NCBI RefSeq assembly: GCF_002263515.1 | Contig: NZ_CP022752.1 | Coordinates: forward strand, 3,100,001-3,164,000 | Length of the DNA stretch: 64,000 bases | Direction of reading: 5' to 3' | Source: Actinopolyspora erythraea | GTDB lineage: Bacteria; Actinomycetota; Actinomycetes; Mycobacteriales; Pseudonocardiaceae | In this document: positions 17,424-27,078 of the stretch, one piece after another | How the letters are laid out: each line of letters opens with the position of its first letter | Position numbering within the stretch: position 1 is the first letter of the stretch | Program-made: the position numbers and the translations under genes | The notes under the pieces: generated by a model | The model's database searches: none | Seen by the model: the letters and a program-made list of their open reading frames with translations, nothing else | What the model was told of the DNA's origin: nothing

Positions 17424-20400
17424 GTGACTCACGAGATTGTTTGGACACCGCACGAGGTGAAAACCCTCCGCGAGGTCCAGCACCTCAGCCAGCGGGCATT
17501 TGCCAACCGCCTCGGCTACGCCCACAGCACGGTGGCCAACTGGGAGAAGGCCACTCGCAGCACAGCGGACCTACATCACGAAACGCGTGAGGTGTTGAGC
17601 CGCGAACTGGACAGGTTGTCCGATGATCTGCGCGAGCGTTTCGACCGCCTTCTGAATGTAGCCTCTTCGAACCTGGGCGCGGGTTCGGCGAGTCGGACCT
17701 CCATGTTGCTGCGGTCGCTGCACGTCAACGACTTACCGCTGCGGTATAGCCCTCCTGTCGACGTAGTCGACGATGTTCTAACCTTCCTCGCCGCATCCGC
17801 GCGCGTGTTCCTGCTCAGGGGCGCTGCCGGAACCGGTAAGTCACATCTGGCTCACTACCTGTCGCACAACCTTTCCGAACAGGCGGACTTCCAGCTCTTG
17901 ACGGTCTCGAGCTGGGACCTGGCCGCGGTCGACATCGCCGTGGAGATCTTGCGTTACGCGGGCATATCGCGCGGGCATGACGCTCTGCTCACCCTGGAGC
18001 AGCACGCTCAGCGTCTGTCGCGGCCGTGCGTGGTGGTCATCGATGGAATCTCCAGTCACGACGAATTCGCCCTGATCGGACGTCAGGTCGACGCGATCCT
18101 TCGACAGGTCACCACCTCGTCGCTTCGATTCCTCCTTACCGTTCGTACACCGCCTGCTGTGGAGACCACGGCACATCCGTTGTTGCATGCGACGCTGTTC
18201 AAAACTGCGGAGCAGGCCAGGTCGGGGATCGAGCTGATGCCTTGGCCGTTGGAGGAAGCTCGACGGAGATGGGACGAGGCACGTGGAGCTGATGTGTCGT
18301 CGTTCGGTTGCCTGCCGACTGGCATTCAACATCTGATCCGAACCCCTGTGTACATGCGGTTGGCATTGACCGCTTCGTTGGAGACCGCAGGGCACGATCT
18401 CAACGCTTACGCTCTTCTCGACAGGTGTGTGCGCACCATCATCGGCAGTGGCACCACCGATCCCGAGCTAGCCATCCCAGCACTCACGGAGCTGGCTCGA
18501 AGCCAGGGGTACCTACCGAGCACGATCAGCTCATCAAACGGGCTGGAGACCTTCCCCGGCTCGCCGGTGCCTCCACTCGTGGCCTCCGCCATCGTCCGCG
18601 GCTACCCGCATGGCCGGATCGAATTCACTCACGAGGTACTCAGGGAGTTTTTTCTTGGCACGTACATCGCCGACAAGGTCGGCGAGTACGGACGTTCGGT
18701 CGTCGCTGTCACCACCTTGAATGAGCTCGCATCCCATGCCAGCACCTCCGGATCGGTGCGTAGCGTGCTGGATCTGGTCATCCAACGCCTCGATGACCGC
18801 GCACCTGATCTCCTGGAATACATCGCCACGGCCCCGACATCCTCGGTCAGCACCACCGTTCCGGCACTGATGGTGATGGCCGACGGTTCCCGATTCGCAA
18901 AGGCTGAAGTGCTTCGCGGGGTGGCGAAGCGCGCCGAGCAGGAGCGTTCGATCGAGCTGTGTCGCGCTCTCCTCGCCAGCACAGCGCTACACAAAGCACT
19001 CGGGCTTAGCCGGACCCGATGGTTGCTAGCGCTGCTGCGTGAATTCGGTACCGATCTTTGGCCGGAGATCACTGGCTTCATCGAACGCACCTTCGACGCT
19101 GGTGACGCGTACTCCCTGCTGGACGCGGCGGATTCAAGCGATGGCGATGAAACGGTCTTCTTCGCACGGCACTTCTACCTGTTCTTCTCCGAGACTACGA
19201 GCGAAACTCTGGCTGCCTTCGTAGGACATCCGAACTGGCGTGTTCGCGCGGCGTTAGCATCGGGAATCAGTGAAGAACGTGTCCCCGTCGATACCCGGAC
19301 GATGGATGTCGTGGATCAGCTGGTCCACGACGCCGACTACAAGGTACGCGCGGCGATCGCACCTACTGTCCCTTCGGCTCCGGCAGCTACGGCCAAGCGC
19401 TATCTCACGACCTTGCTGGCTGACGAGAACTGGTACGTACGGGAACGTATGTTGCGAGGGCTCGAACCTCTCGGGCCCGGGCACCCACGGCGCGGACTTG
19501 TACATGCGGCACTCGAAGCCATGAGCAACGATCCGGCTTGGCGGCGGTGTCCCCGTCACATACTGCCCAGTTGGCAGCGACTTGAGATCCTGCACGACAC
19601 CGAGCCAGCCGCCGCCTCCACCACCGCACACGGCGATGATGGCCGTGCGCTTCTTACCGTGCTCCGAGAATCCCGCACGGGTTATCTCGCTCTGCCTCAG
19701 AGCATCCAGCGAACAGTCATGGAACGGGCACAACGGAGTGACAGTTGGCTTGTTCGACATGAGCTCGCCGGTATCGCGGACTACAAGCAAGGCGAGGAAG
19801 ATGGCCGTGACCCCAGGCTCAGTCGAGAGCGATTCCGACGAGCTCGTGGCCACCGCGCGGTGCAGATCGCGCTCGACATGCGCGACATCGATGACGCCAT
19901 CGCGGTGGCACGCTCATGCGCCCAGGCCGGAGCCGATTACATTGAAATCGGTGACCCGCTCATCAAGGAAGTCGGCATTTCCGCGATCGAACAGGTCAAG
20001 GCTGCTGTTCCCACGGCGATTGTCGTGGCCGAGATGATGTCCGCCGATTGGGGACGCGATCAGGTCGTGCTGGCAGCCCAAACCGGCGCCGACGTCGTCC
20101 TGCTCATCGGGCCGGCCACCACGGCTAGCGTCAGCGCCGCGGTCGAAGCCGGTCAACGGCTCGGGGTGCCCATCCTCCTCGACACGCCTGTGACCACCAG
20201 CCAACGGTGGGTCACCGACATGGAACGTGTCGGCGTAGACGGCTTCACCATCACCACCAACATCGATCTCGGGATCGGCAATACCACCGCGCTCGACGCC
20301 GCACGCACAGTACGATCGTGGACCCAGCTTCCCGTGGCCGTCAGCGGCGGTTTCAGCGCAACCGACGACAGCGCGTTCACCAGCCCCGACTGGGACATCC

Positions 20401-20495
20401 TCATCGTCGGTCGAAGCGTTGCCGACGCTACCGACCCGGCCGGCGCAGCCGCGCGCATCCTTGAACTCGCCCACTCCACCGAAAGGCACTCATGA
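17424..20495 (+). CDS. HTH-STAND NTPase with HEAT-like repeats fused to a hexulose-6-phosphate-synthase-like domain
   Basis: 1023 aa from GTG 17424, with GGAGG at 17411-17415. Residues ~8-45 form an XRE-type helix-turn-helix (SQRAFANRLGYAHSTVANWE). Walker A GAAGTGKS lies at 133-140 with VVVIDG as Walker B, in a NACHT/NB-ARC-like NTPase. Residues ~570-780 hold HEAT-like helical repeats (DEASVR-type elements such as NWRVRAALASGI, DYKVRAAIAPTV, NWYVRERML). From ~811 to the end is a TIM-barrel domain of the OMP-decarboxylase/HPS family (VQIALDMRD, QAGADYIEIGDPLI, PVAVSGGF, ILIVGRSV). Its catalytic DxKxxD becomes E870-MMSA-D875: the Lys is lost, so it may sense a ligand rather than catalyse. It probably regulates the divergent nucleoside operon. 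The stop overlaps the next start (ATGA). Confidence 0.85.
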   Translation: MTHEIVWTPHEVKTLREVQHLSQRAFANRLGYAHSTVANWEKATRSTADLHHETREVLSRELDRLSDDLRERFDRLLNVASSNLGAGSASRTSMLLRSLHVNDLPLRYSPPVDVVDDVLTFLAASARVFLLRGAAGTGKSHLAHYLSHNLSEQADFQLLTVSSWDLAAVDIAVEILRYAGISRGHDALLTLEQHAQRLSRPCVVVIDGISSHDEFALIGRQVDAILRQVTTSSLRFLLTVRTPPAVETTAHPLLHATLFKTAEQARSGIELMPWPLEEARRRWDEARGADVSSFGCLPTGIQHLIRTPVYMRLALTASLETAGHDLNAYALLDRCVRTIIGSGTTDPELAIPALTELARSQGYLPSTISSSNGLETFPGSPVPPLVASAIVRGYPHGRIEFTHEVLREFFLGTYIADKVGEYGRSVVAVTTLNELASHASTSGSVRSVLDLVIQRLDDRAPDLLEYIATAPTSSVSTTVPALMVMADGSRFAKAEVLRGVAKRAEQERSIELCRALLASTALHKALGLSRTRWLLALLREFGTDLWPEITGFIERTFDAGDAYSLLDAADSSDGDETVFFARHFYLFFSETTSETLAAFVGHPNWRVRAALASGISEERVPVDTRTMDVVDQLVHDADYKVRAAIAPTVPSAPAATAKRYLTTLLADENWYVRERMLRGLEPLGPGHPRRGLVHAALEAMSNDPAWRRCPRHILPSWQRLEILHDTEPAAASTTAHGDDGRALLTVLRESRTGYLALPQSIQRTVMERAQRSDSWLVRHELAGIADYKQGEEDGRDPRLSRERFRRARGHRAVQIALDMRDIDDAIAVARSCAQAGADYIEIGDPLIKEVGISAIEQVKAAVPTAIVVAEMMSADWGRDQVVLAAQTGADVVLLIGPATTASVSAAVEAGQRLGVPILLDTPVTTSQRWVTDMERVGVDGFTITTNIDLGIGNTTALDAARTVRSWTQLPVAVSGGFSATDDSAFTSPDWDILIVGRSVADATDPAGAAARILELAHSTERHS

Positions 20496-20983
20496 AGATA
20501 CGGCCCATCCACCAAGACGACATCCCGGCGGTCCTCGAGCTCATGGAACTCGGGGCGCCCTACGTGCGGGCTCGCACCTCGTCCGACTACTGGCTTTACG
20601 CCAATCTCTTTTCCACAACCTGCCCCGTGGCCGACGACAACGGCCAACTCCTCGGCGCCATCATCGCTTTCCGTAGCCAGGACCACCCGGAGAACCTGTA
20701 CATTCAAGACGTGATCACCGACCCGGATCACCGCCGACAGGGCATCTCCACAGCGCTGCTCCAGGCAGTGCGAGACACCGGCCGCCGATTCGGGTGCCAA
20801 CGTCTCTACCTGACATCGGAGCCCGACAACACCGCCGCACACGACACCTGGACCCACATGGGCTTCGTCAACATTCCCGGCGACCACACCGTCAACGGTG
20901 TCGAAATCATCTCCGACTACAAGGGAGCCGGCAAGCACCGAGCCGTATACGAACTGCGGCTGCACGACATCGCCGAGGTTTGA
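20492..20983 (+). CDS. GNAT-family N-acetyltransferase
   Basis: 163 aa. It begins MKIRPIHQDDIPAVLELME, and DVITDPDHRRQGISTALLQA is the acetyl-CoA pyrophosphate-binding motif A (RRQGIS). YLTSEPDNTAAHDTWTHMGF matches motif B. Normal length for a single GNAT domain. Its ATG overlaps the stop of the giant STAND gene, so expression is coupled. It may acetylate the cluster product (resistance or tailoring) or a regulator; the substrate is not evident. Confidence 0.85.
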   Translation: MKIRPIHQDDIPAVLELMELGAPYVRARTSSDYWLYANLFSTTCPVADDNGQLLGAIIAFRSQDHPENLYIQDVITDPDHRRQGISTALLQAVRDTGRRFGCQRLYLTSEPDNTAAHDTWTHMGFVNIPGDHTVNGVEIISDYKGAGKHRAVYELRLHDIAEV

Positions 20984-21129
20984 TCAATGCGCGTTGGAAC
21001 GTCAGGATGGCATCGATCAGGTGGTTCTCCCTCCTATTAAGATCATCCAACCTCGTGCTGCCGTACACCTAGTCCAGCACGTACTGGTCATTTTCCTGGC
21101 TTGACACACGTGTCGCTGGTTTCGGCCTC

Positions 21130-21192
21130 GTGGGCGGCCTGCTGACCGTGCCGGTGAATAACGCGAAGTGGCCCACTCAGCAGGCCGCCCAC
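21130..21192. terminator. Perfect 16-bp inverted repeat between convergent genes
   Basis: Arms 21130-21145 (GTGGGCGGCCTGCTGA) and 21177-21192 are perfectly complementary across a 31-nt loop. It lies between the convergent GNAT gene and the nuclease gene ending at 21209, so it probably terminates both. No T-tract is present, as is common in actinobacteria. Confidence 0.6.
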
Positions 21193-21208
21193 AATGTTCC
21201 GAAGGGTT

Positions 21209-22705
21209 TCATCGGTCGTGGGTCGTGACGTCGAAGCGGTGGAATAAATCGGTGAAGAACGGGGTGAGGATGTCCCTTGCTTCCCACTTGTTTTCGAGTT
21301 CTTCAGTGCCGAACCGGAAGACTTCGTATCCGCTGAGTTTGAGTTCACGGTCGGCGCGCATGTCGTCGGCGTACTTGGTGCGGTTGGTGAAGTGTTGGGA
21401 GCCGTCGACTTCCAGGACCACACGTTGACCGCGCGGCATTAGCAAGAGAAAGTCCATACGGAATCGGAGCAGGGCCTCGCGGCCGCGTTGCTGGACCGTC
21501 TTGGGGTCCCAGTGCAACCACACCTCCGGCAACAGCGCCGGTAACCCGGGAACGGCCGTGCCGAAGATCCGATGGTAGAGGACATAGAGGTTGTGCTGTG
21601 CCCGGGAGTTATCGGGCAAGCTTTTGCGTAACCTCTCGTAGAGTGTCCGTTTGGCCTCCTCGTCCTCGGAGATCTCTTGGTTCTCCTTCCACCAGTCCTG
21701 CAAGTCCTGCCACCGGACACCGTCGGGACCGATCGTCCGGTCATAGACCAGGACATGGTCCTGGTCGCCGACGATTTCGATGTCGTTGTCGACGGCGTTG
21801 CGGAACCGCAAATCGGGTTTTCTCGTGGAGGCGAAGATCAGGTTCTTGGGCCGCCGGTTATGGGCCAAGCCTGCAGGAACGAGGGCGAAGGCCGGGTAGC
21901 CATCCGCGATGCCGGTCTCACATAATTCCATACCAGCGGTCCGCAGGTGCGGGTCGATGACTGTGACCAGGCGACGCTGGAGAGCTTCGTCGGGGATCAG
22001 CTCGGCCGAGACCAGTGTCTCCAGGAATCGGGCGAACCTGGGATGAGGGGCGTCGAAGATGCCGAGTCGCTCGAATAGCTCCTCGGTAGACCAGTCGTCC
22101 GGGTTGCGCAGCACGTGCTGTTCGATCTCGCCGCGGAGGCCTCGCCTGGGGCCTGATATCCACAGTCCAAACGGATCGTCTTCCGGGAGCCAGAATTTCT
22201 CGAGCAGGGCCATGAACCGTCCGGGGTGCTGGATAAGGTCGTCGAGGTCCAGGTCGCGGGCAATCTCGCGTCGGATCCGTTGGGAAACCTCCGCGGATTC
22301 CTCTTCGGCCCACAACACGTCCTCGATCGTTCGGCGTGTCGATGTCGACATCGTCTCCTGCTGCAGGAGGCGGTCCGCGACTGCAATGAGGTCGGGGTCA
22401 GGGAGTGCGTCGAAGCTGGCTTTGAGGCGGTTAGCCTTGGTGCCTTCCTCCTTGGGCGAAGGCTGAGGCAAGCCGAGCCGGCGGCAGAAGTCGGGGAGCT
22501 CGTCGTGTGTGTATCCGTCTTTAAGACCGATGACCACAGGCCGGATCAGCGCCCGCAGGTCAGCGTGTTCCACCTTGTCCACCATCACACGATTCTCACA
22601 GGCCACACTGACGAGCCCTCTCGCGAACTGGTCTGGAAGGCTCACCTCGAAGTCCCTGGCCGAAATGTCCCTGTGCGGAGCCATCCGTGGGGACTGCGCC
22701 GGCAT
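21209..22705 (-). CDS. AbiJ-NTD-like / DUF559-type nuclease, probable abortive-infection gene
   Basis: About 498 aa from ATG 22705; ATG 22684 is an alternative, and longer starts enter the promoter region. Residues ~15-120 (DLRALIRPVVIGLKDGYTHD, FCRRLGLPQPSPKEEGTKANR) resemble the AbiJ N-terminal domains found in phage-defence proteins. The last ~100 residues read FRMDFLLLMPRGQRVVLEVD, then YADDMRADRELKLSGYEVFR and FGTEEL. This is the PD-(D/E)xK fold of DUF559/Vsr-like nucleases, with D...ExD as probable metal ligands. The gene is divergent from an XRE regulator gene and next to the pPIWI-RE system, which supports a defence-island role. Mechanism is inferred. Confidence 0.65.
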   Translation of the reverse strand: MPAQSPRMAPHRDISARDFEVSLPDQFARGLVSVACENRVMVDKVEHADLRALIRPVVIGLKDGYTHDELPDFCRRLGLPQPSPKEEGTKANRLKASFDALPDPDLIAVADRLLQQETMSTSTRRTIEDVLWAEEESAEVSQRIRREIARDLDLDDLIQHPGRFMALLEKFWLPEDDPFGLWISGPRRGLRGEIEQHVLRNPDDWSTEELFERLGIFDAPHPRFARFLETLVSAELIPDEALQRRLVTVIDPHLRTAGMELCETGIADGYPAFALVPAGLAHNRRPKNLIFASTRKPDLRFRNAVDNDIEIVGDQDHVLVYDRTIGPDGVRWQDLQDWWKENQEISEDEEAKRTLYERLRKSLPDNSRAQHNLYVLYHRIFGTAVPGLPALLPEVWLHWDPKTVQQRGREALLRFRMDFLLLMPRGQRVVLEVDGSQHFTNRTKYADDMRADRELKLSGYEVFRFGTEELENKWEARDILTPFFTDLFHRFDVTTHDR

Positions 22706-22828
22706 CCCCAGAGAGACGCTCCAGTCGTTTCGCTCACTGTTTCCGGATGTTTTCGTCTCGTCGCGGTATTGGGGAGGGCCCGCAGGATCTTCGGAGTAGT
22801 GTGAACACGATCGGCGTGGTCTGATTGT

Positions 22829-22843
22829 GGTGAACCGTTCACC
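22829..22843. promoter_or_regulatory. Palindromic operator candidate GGTGAACCGTTCACC
   Basis: A perfect 7-1-7 inverted repeat ends 2 bases before the GTG start of the XRE gene and sits in the divergent gap with the nuclease gene. Its position over the start site suggests autorepression by the XRE protein and perhaps joint control of the nuclease. Confidence 0.45.
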
Positions 22844-22845
22844 AT

Positions 22846-24105
22846 GTGACAGTAGGGTTTGTGCTGGGCACAACGCGGTTTTTTTCAGCGGAACAGTTTA
22901 CTGAACTGCGACAGGCGCGGGGTTACACGCTTCAAGCTGTGGCGGATGGTCTTGGTGTCGATGTTCGTACGGTGAAACACTGGGCGGCGGGAACGCGTGT
23001 GCCCGGCAACCGCGCGTTTGGGCGGCTTGTGCGGTTGTTGGGTTGCCGCGCCGATGAGCTCACCCGGCGGGAACCGGGTACGGAGACGCTGGCTGATCTG
23101 CGGCGTGATGCGGGGATGACCGCCCGCGAGGTGATGCTCGCGCTACGTAGCAAACGCGGGCTCGCCGAGCTGGCGGTCACCGACCGCAAGCTGGTCGCTT
23201 TAGAGCGGGGGAAACCGGTCGGTGGTTTTGGGCAACCGTGGTGTTCCCCCGAGCAGCTCGGACGGTTGGCGCGAGCACTGTCCCGCCTCTATCGCGTTCC
23301 CGAGCGGATGGTGATTGACGCATGGCAACGTTCCCGGCCTGAGGACGTGGCTCCGCTGCTGCCCGCGAAACGTGGCCCGGCGCCAGCCCAGCGGCAGGGA
23401 CGGCTGGCCGATTGGCAGTCCCTGAACGAGCGTCAACGTGCCTATTTGACGTGTCTCTACCATCAAGATCAGCACGCGGAACGCGAGTACGCCCGACGGC
23501 GGGCAGAGACCGGGCGATCAACTCCGGCTGCTGAGTGGCGCACGATTACGGTGGCCCTCCACGCCGACCCTCGACTTGTGGGGCGCACCGAGGTGCAGCA
23601 CCAGCTGGCTCAGCAGGGGGTGCACGATCAAGGCACGGGAGCTTCACTGGCCGCTCTGGAGCGACGCGAGTTGATCACTCTGCAGCGTGACCGGGTGTTC
23701 GTGAGCACCGTGGGCGAGGTGTCCCGCACCCGTGCCGCGCTCACCTCGTATGGGCGTGCGGTCGCCCGCGCAGGTCTGGATAACACCCCGACACTGGGGA
23801 CACCAACGCCCCTCTTGTCGCGGTGGCTGTGGAGCACACTCGCGCGGGTGGCTCGTGCCCACCCCGGAGGGGCGGAATTCCTCACCGGCCACGCCAAACA
23901 CCACCTGGGGGTGGGACGAAGCCCCGACCGGATTCATCCCAGCCGGGGTTTCATCGAGCTGCGGCAGCCCACGGGAGCCCCGGGCGAGCCGTTTCTGTGG
24001 TTTCTCACGGAGGCCGGACAACGCCACATCGGCCTGTATCTGGCCACGTATCGCCAGCGCTACCCCGAGGTGGACACCACCGGGCTCGAGGCACTCGGAG
24101 CATAA
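22846..24105 (+). CDS. XRE-family helix-turn-helix regulator of the pPIWI-RE locus
   Basis: 419 aa from GTG 22846; no clear ribosome binding site, and GTG 22861 is an alternative. The N-terminal ~70 residues hold a HTH (LRQARGYTLQAVADGLGVDV then TVKHWAAGTRVPGN). A second possible HTH-like copy follows at ~85-155 (LRRDAGMTAREVMLALRSKR). The C-terminal 200 residues are rich in helices and unassigned. It ends 24 bp before the convergent end of the PIWI gene and is divergent from the AbiJ-like nuclease gene, so it probably sets expression of one or both defence modules. Confidence 0.7.
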   Translation: MTVGFVLGTTRFFSAEQFTELRQARGYTLQAVADGLGVDVRTVKHWAAGTRVPGNRAFGRLVRLLGCRADELTRREPGTETLADLRRDAGMTAREVMLALRSKRGLAELAVTDRKLVALERGKPVGGFGQPWCSPEQLGRLARALSRLYRVPERMVIDAWQRSRPEDVAPLLPAKRGPAPAQRQGRLADWQSLNERQRAYLTCLYHQDQHAEREYARRRAETGRSTPAAEWRTITVALHADPRLVGRTEVQHQLAQQGVHDQGTGASLAALERRELITLQRDRVFVSTVGEVSRTRAALTSYGRAVARAGLDNTPTLGTPTPLLSRWLWSTLARVARAHPGGAEFLTGHAKHHLGVGRSPDRIHPSRGFIELRQPTGAPGEPFLWFLTEAGQRHIGLYLATYRQRYPEVDTTGLEALGA

Positions 24106-24129
24106 GCGCCGCGGTGTGTGCCCGCCCCG

Positions 24130-27048
24130 CTAGTTCGACTGCTCGATCTCTTCGGCGAGTTCCTCGTCGAGAGCATCGAGGCAGCTGCGTCGATACTCCG
24201 GGTGGTCCTCGTCCATCTTCTTCGCTAGATGCAGCGGAGTCGGATAGTTCGTGATATCGGTCCAGGACAAGCTTTCGTGGCACAGTCGGGCCGTGGCGAA
24301 CGCGATCTCGGCGCGATCGTAGCCCTGCTGGGTGCGTATCGGCATGATCTCCCGGGTGCTCAGCGCGTACCATGGAGCTTCCATCACCTTGGGCACCTTT
24401 TTGCCGGACAGGCTGCTTTGCTGCTCCGCGCGCCACCGGGTGTACCACTGCCCGTATCGGGTTTTTCCGTAGTTACGGGGCACAGTGTTGACGAACCACG
24501 GATGGTCACTGCCGAGCCGGTCCACCGGTCGGTAGATCCCGTGTGGCATCGCCACCGTCTTGGTGGTGCCGTTTTTCGCGGTGTCCGTGGCCTCGGTGAC
24601 CTGGGGCATCTCCTCGTCGGCGACGTTGATGCGCACCGTAGACACCGGCTTAAGGCCGTCCGGGCCGGGCAGCCACGCGTCAGTGGTGTTCACCTGCTCC
24701 GGACCCACGTCCTGCTTGTTGTTGTGCAGACCCGGCCAGATGCGACGGCATTTCTCACCGTCGAGGAGCACCGCGTAGTCCCTGCCATCCAGCTCGTGTC
24801 GAGCCAGCTCGGCCAAGGCGGTGTTCACCTCACCGGCGACCTGGCGCCACCGCTGTCGGTCATCCTGCTCGGTGCTCGCGTGCAGCGGGTACGACGTCGT
24901 TCCGAACGCCGTGACAGCGTCTCGGTACGGCTTCCACGCCGGATCGAGGTTGCTCCACCCCAGCAGGCGCCACACCCCCTCAGGGTGCGGCGGAGGGACC
25001 AGCGCCACCAGGCACACGATGCGTTTCGGCGCGCTCCAGAATTTTTTCTTCCTGGTCTCTTTATTCACGCCCTGCCGGCGAACGTGGATACCGACCCAGG
25101 CCAGGCGCTGGCTCAGCGGGCAGGTCAGCTTCGAGGAGTACAGCGCGCGTTCGAACCGATCGTCGACGATCCCACAGCTGCGGTAGAGGTCGAGCAAACC
25201 CATAAACACCCGGTAGTCGCGGTGGGGAATCTCGGGGGGCTGAATGATCTCGTCCCGATCGTCGCGAGCACGGAGGAACTGGGAGGGAATCGTGAGGCTG
25301 TTGAGGATTTTGCGGCATGCGTGCTTGCCATCGTCTGCGGGATTCGTGGGTTTGACCTCGGTTTCGCACCATGCCGCCACGAGCCTTCCCGCGGCGAGGT
25401 GTTCTGTGAGCAATTTCCGCATAAGGGTTTGCCGTTCCGACCACGCCACACCGTGGGCCAACACGCCCGAGGCTTCACAAAACACCGCCTCTACCCCCGG
25501 GGCCAGGGAAAACGGCTCATTCTCGGCGGGTTCCCCGACCTCCGGGTCGATCCCATAGGAGCAAGCCAGCCCGCGCCACATGCGTTGCCGCACCACCGGG
25601 GTGCACCACAGGCACACTAGGCGCAGGGTGTGGTTGCCCTCGGCCTCAAGGCTGCCTCGGATGGCTTCCGCATTCGGCAGCCCCACCTGGTCGGCGTAGC
25701 GGCCTTGTTCGTTGCTCTTTTTGGTCTCAAGGTCGTCCTCGGTCAGCTGCTTCGCCGCACGCGGAGCGAACAGGCTGCTCGAGGCGGCGGACTCCAGTTC
25801 CATGAACTGGATCTGCCGATCGGAGAAAGCCCGGTTGATCATGTCCCGGACCAGCAGATTGTGGTAGCGCCCCATCCCGGTGCCGACCGCGAATTCCTCC
25901 GATTTCGGAACAGTCGGGCGGACCGTGCCTGGAGGGGGTGTGCTGATCTCCCACCGTTTGAGCCCTTGCTTTCGCTGCGCGATCTCGGCATCCACCCGGT
26001 CTTCGACCGCGTGCAGTGCGGAGGGGGTGGCGGTGAGTTTGGCGAGGATTCTCAACGCGTGGGCACTCAGCCGTCGGGCGCCGCCCCGCTTGGTGAGTTC
26101 CACCTGGACGAGTGGAGTGGTGTTTCCCTGATTCAGTAGGGCGGTGCGGGCGTGGCAGACCGTGCTGTTCACCCGGCGCATGTGTGGGGTGATCGTGATG
26201 ACCGGCCAGGGCAGGTTCGGGAACGTCTTCATCCGGATGGACAGCCGTGACATGCCGTACTGCGCCTGTTCGGGGTCACTCGGCCAGTCGCGGGTCACCT
26301 CGTGGGCGGCGATCGGATGTCCTCGGGAAACGAGCAGTGTGTTGATCGGGTGGTCCCACGCCACGAGCTCGCCTGAGCTGGTCGGCCGATACGAGACGGC
26401 CACCCACGTGCTCTTGTCCTCGTTGGTGTGCCAGCCGGTGATCCTGTCAATCGACTCGCCCTTGTTGTTCACCGATGGCTTCGTCGAGGAGGCGACTGGT
26501 TTGTCATACAGCGGAACCGCAGCGAGTTTGTCAGCGATGTGCCATCGCACTGACTCGTAGGCCCAGTTCGGCGGATCGACCGGCGTGTCGGCGCTGGGCA
26601 GCACCGTCTCGGCCAGACAACGCCGGTGCGGGGTGGTGTTGGCGATACGGTGGGCGAGATCGGAGTTCACCGTGAAGGGAATCTCGTCGAGATCTTTGCC
26701 GGAAACCACGCCCTCGAGAGAGGTGAACACTCGTCGCAGGGTCTTGGCGGGGATGGCGTCCTCGGGGGTGCGGGACAGGGCTACCAGAAACCGCATCTGG
26801 CGATCCAGATGCACATAACCACCGGTGAGCTGTGTGAGCACCGTCGTCGCGATCGAGTACGGGATGTCGGCTCCCCCGTCACCTTCCGTCTTTTTCAGGA
26901 AGGAAGACTTGCGGGCACTCGTGCGGAGATTTTGCCACGCGCGCCCCACCTCATCGTCGAACTCCCACACCCATACCCACATGCCCTCGAGTAGCTCCGG
27001 GGTGCACAAGATCGAGGTGGTGTGTGCCCTTCGAGAGGAGGTTCCCAT
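24130..27048 (-). CDS. pPIWI-RE family prokaryotic Argonaute-like protein
   Basis: 972 aa from ATG 27048. Recognised as pPIWI-RE (DUF3962/DUF3893 type) from its length, its position after a DinG-like helicase gene and an REase gene, and its C-terminal PIWI-like region. That region includes FWSAPKRIVCLVAL, HGIYRPVDRLGSDHPWF, RYGQWYTRW and PWYALSTREIMPI. The middle contains MIDlike segments (RLVCLWCTPVVRQRMW). The family is named for conserved Arg and Glu in the PIWI module and is proposed to use nucleic-acid guides against invading DNA. It is the last gene of the three-gene operon, 30 bp after the helicase gene. Catalytic residues cannot be assigned safely by eye. Confidence 0.8.
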   Translation of the reverse strand: MGTSSRRAHTTSILCTPELLEGMWVWVWEFDDEVGRAWQNLRTSARKSSFLKKTEGDGGADIPYSIATTVLTQLTGGYVHLDRQMRFLVALSRTPEDAIPAKTLRRVFTSLEGVVSGKDLDEIPFTVNSDLAHRIANTTPHRRCLAETVLPSADTPVDPPNWAYESVRWHIADKLAAVPLYDKPVASSTKPSVNNKGESIDRITGWHTNEDKSTWVAVSYRPTSSGELVAWDHPINTLLVSRGHPIAAHEVTRDWPSDPEQAQYGMSRLSIRMKTFPNLPWPVITITPHMRRVNSTVCHARTALLNQGNTTPLVQVELTKRGGARRLSAHALRILAKLTATPSALHAVEDRVDAEIAQRKQGLKRWEISTPPPGTVRPTVPKSEEFAVGTGMGRYHNLLVRDMINRAFSDRQIQFMELESAASSSLFAPRAAKQLTEDDLETKKSNEQGRYADQVGLPNAEAIRGSLEAEGNHTLRLVCLWCTPVVRQRMWRGLACSYGIDPEVGEPAENEPFSLAPGVEAVFCEASGVLAHGVAWSERQTLMRKLLTEHLAAGRLVAAWCETEVKPTNPADDGKHACRKILNSLTIPSQFLRARDDRDEIIQPPEIPHRDYRVFMGLLDLYRSCGIVDDRFERALYSSKLTCPLSQRLAWVGIHVRRQGVNKETRKKKFWSAPKRIVCLVALVPPPHPEGVWRLLGWSNLDPAWKPYRDAVTAFGTTSYPLHASTEQDDRQRWRQVAGEVNTALAELARHELDGRDYAVLLDGEKCRRIWPGLHNNKQDVGPEQVNTTDAWLPGPDGLKPVSTVRINVADEEMPQVTEATDTAKNGTTKTVAMPHGIYRPVDRLGSDHPWFVNTVPRNYGKTRYGQWYTRWRAEQQSSLSGKKVPKVMEAPWYALSTREIMPIRTQQGYDRAEIAFATARLCHESLSWTDITNYPTPLHLAKKMDEDHPEYRRSCLDALDEELAEEIEQSN

Positions 27049-27078
27049 CGGTGTCCTGCCTTTCGGTGCTCGTGGCCC

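Noticed and set aside
24229..25620. Long plus-strand open frame opposite the PIWI gene
   Set aside because: Antisense to conserved PIWI-module sequence, low-complexity composition and no ribosome binding site.
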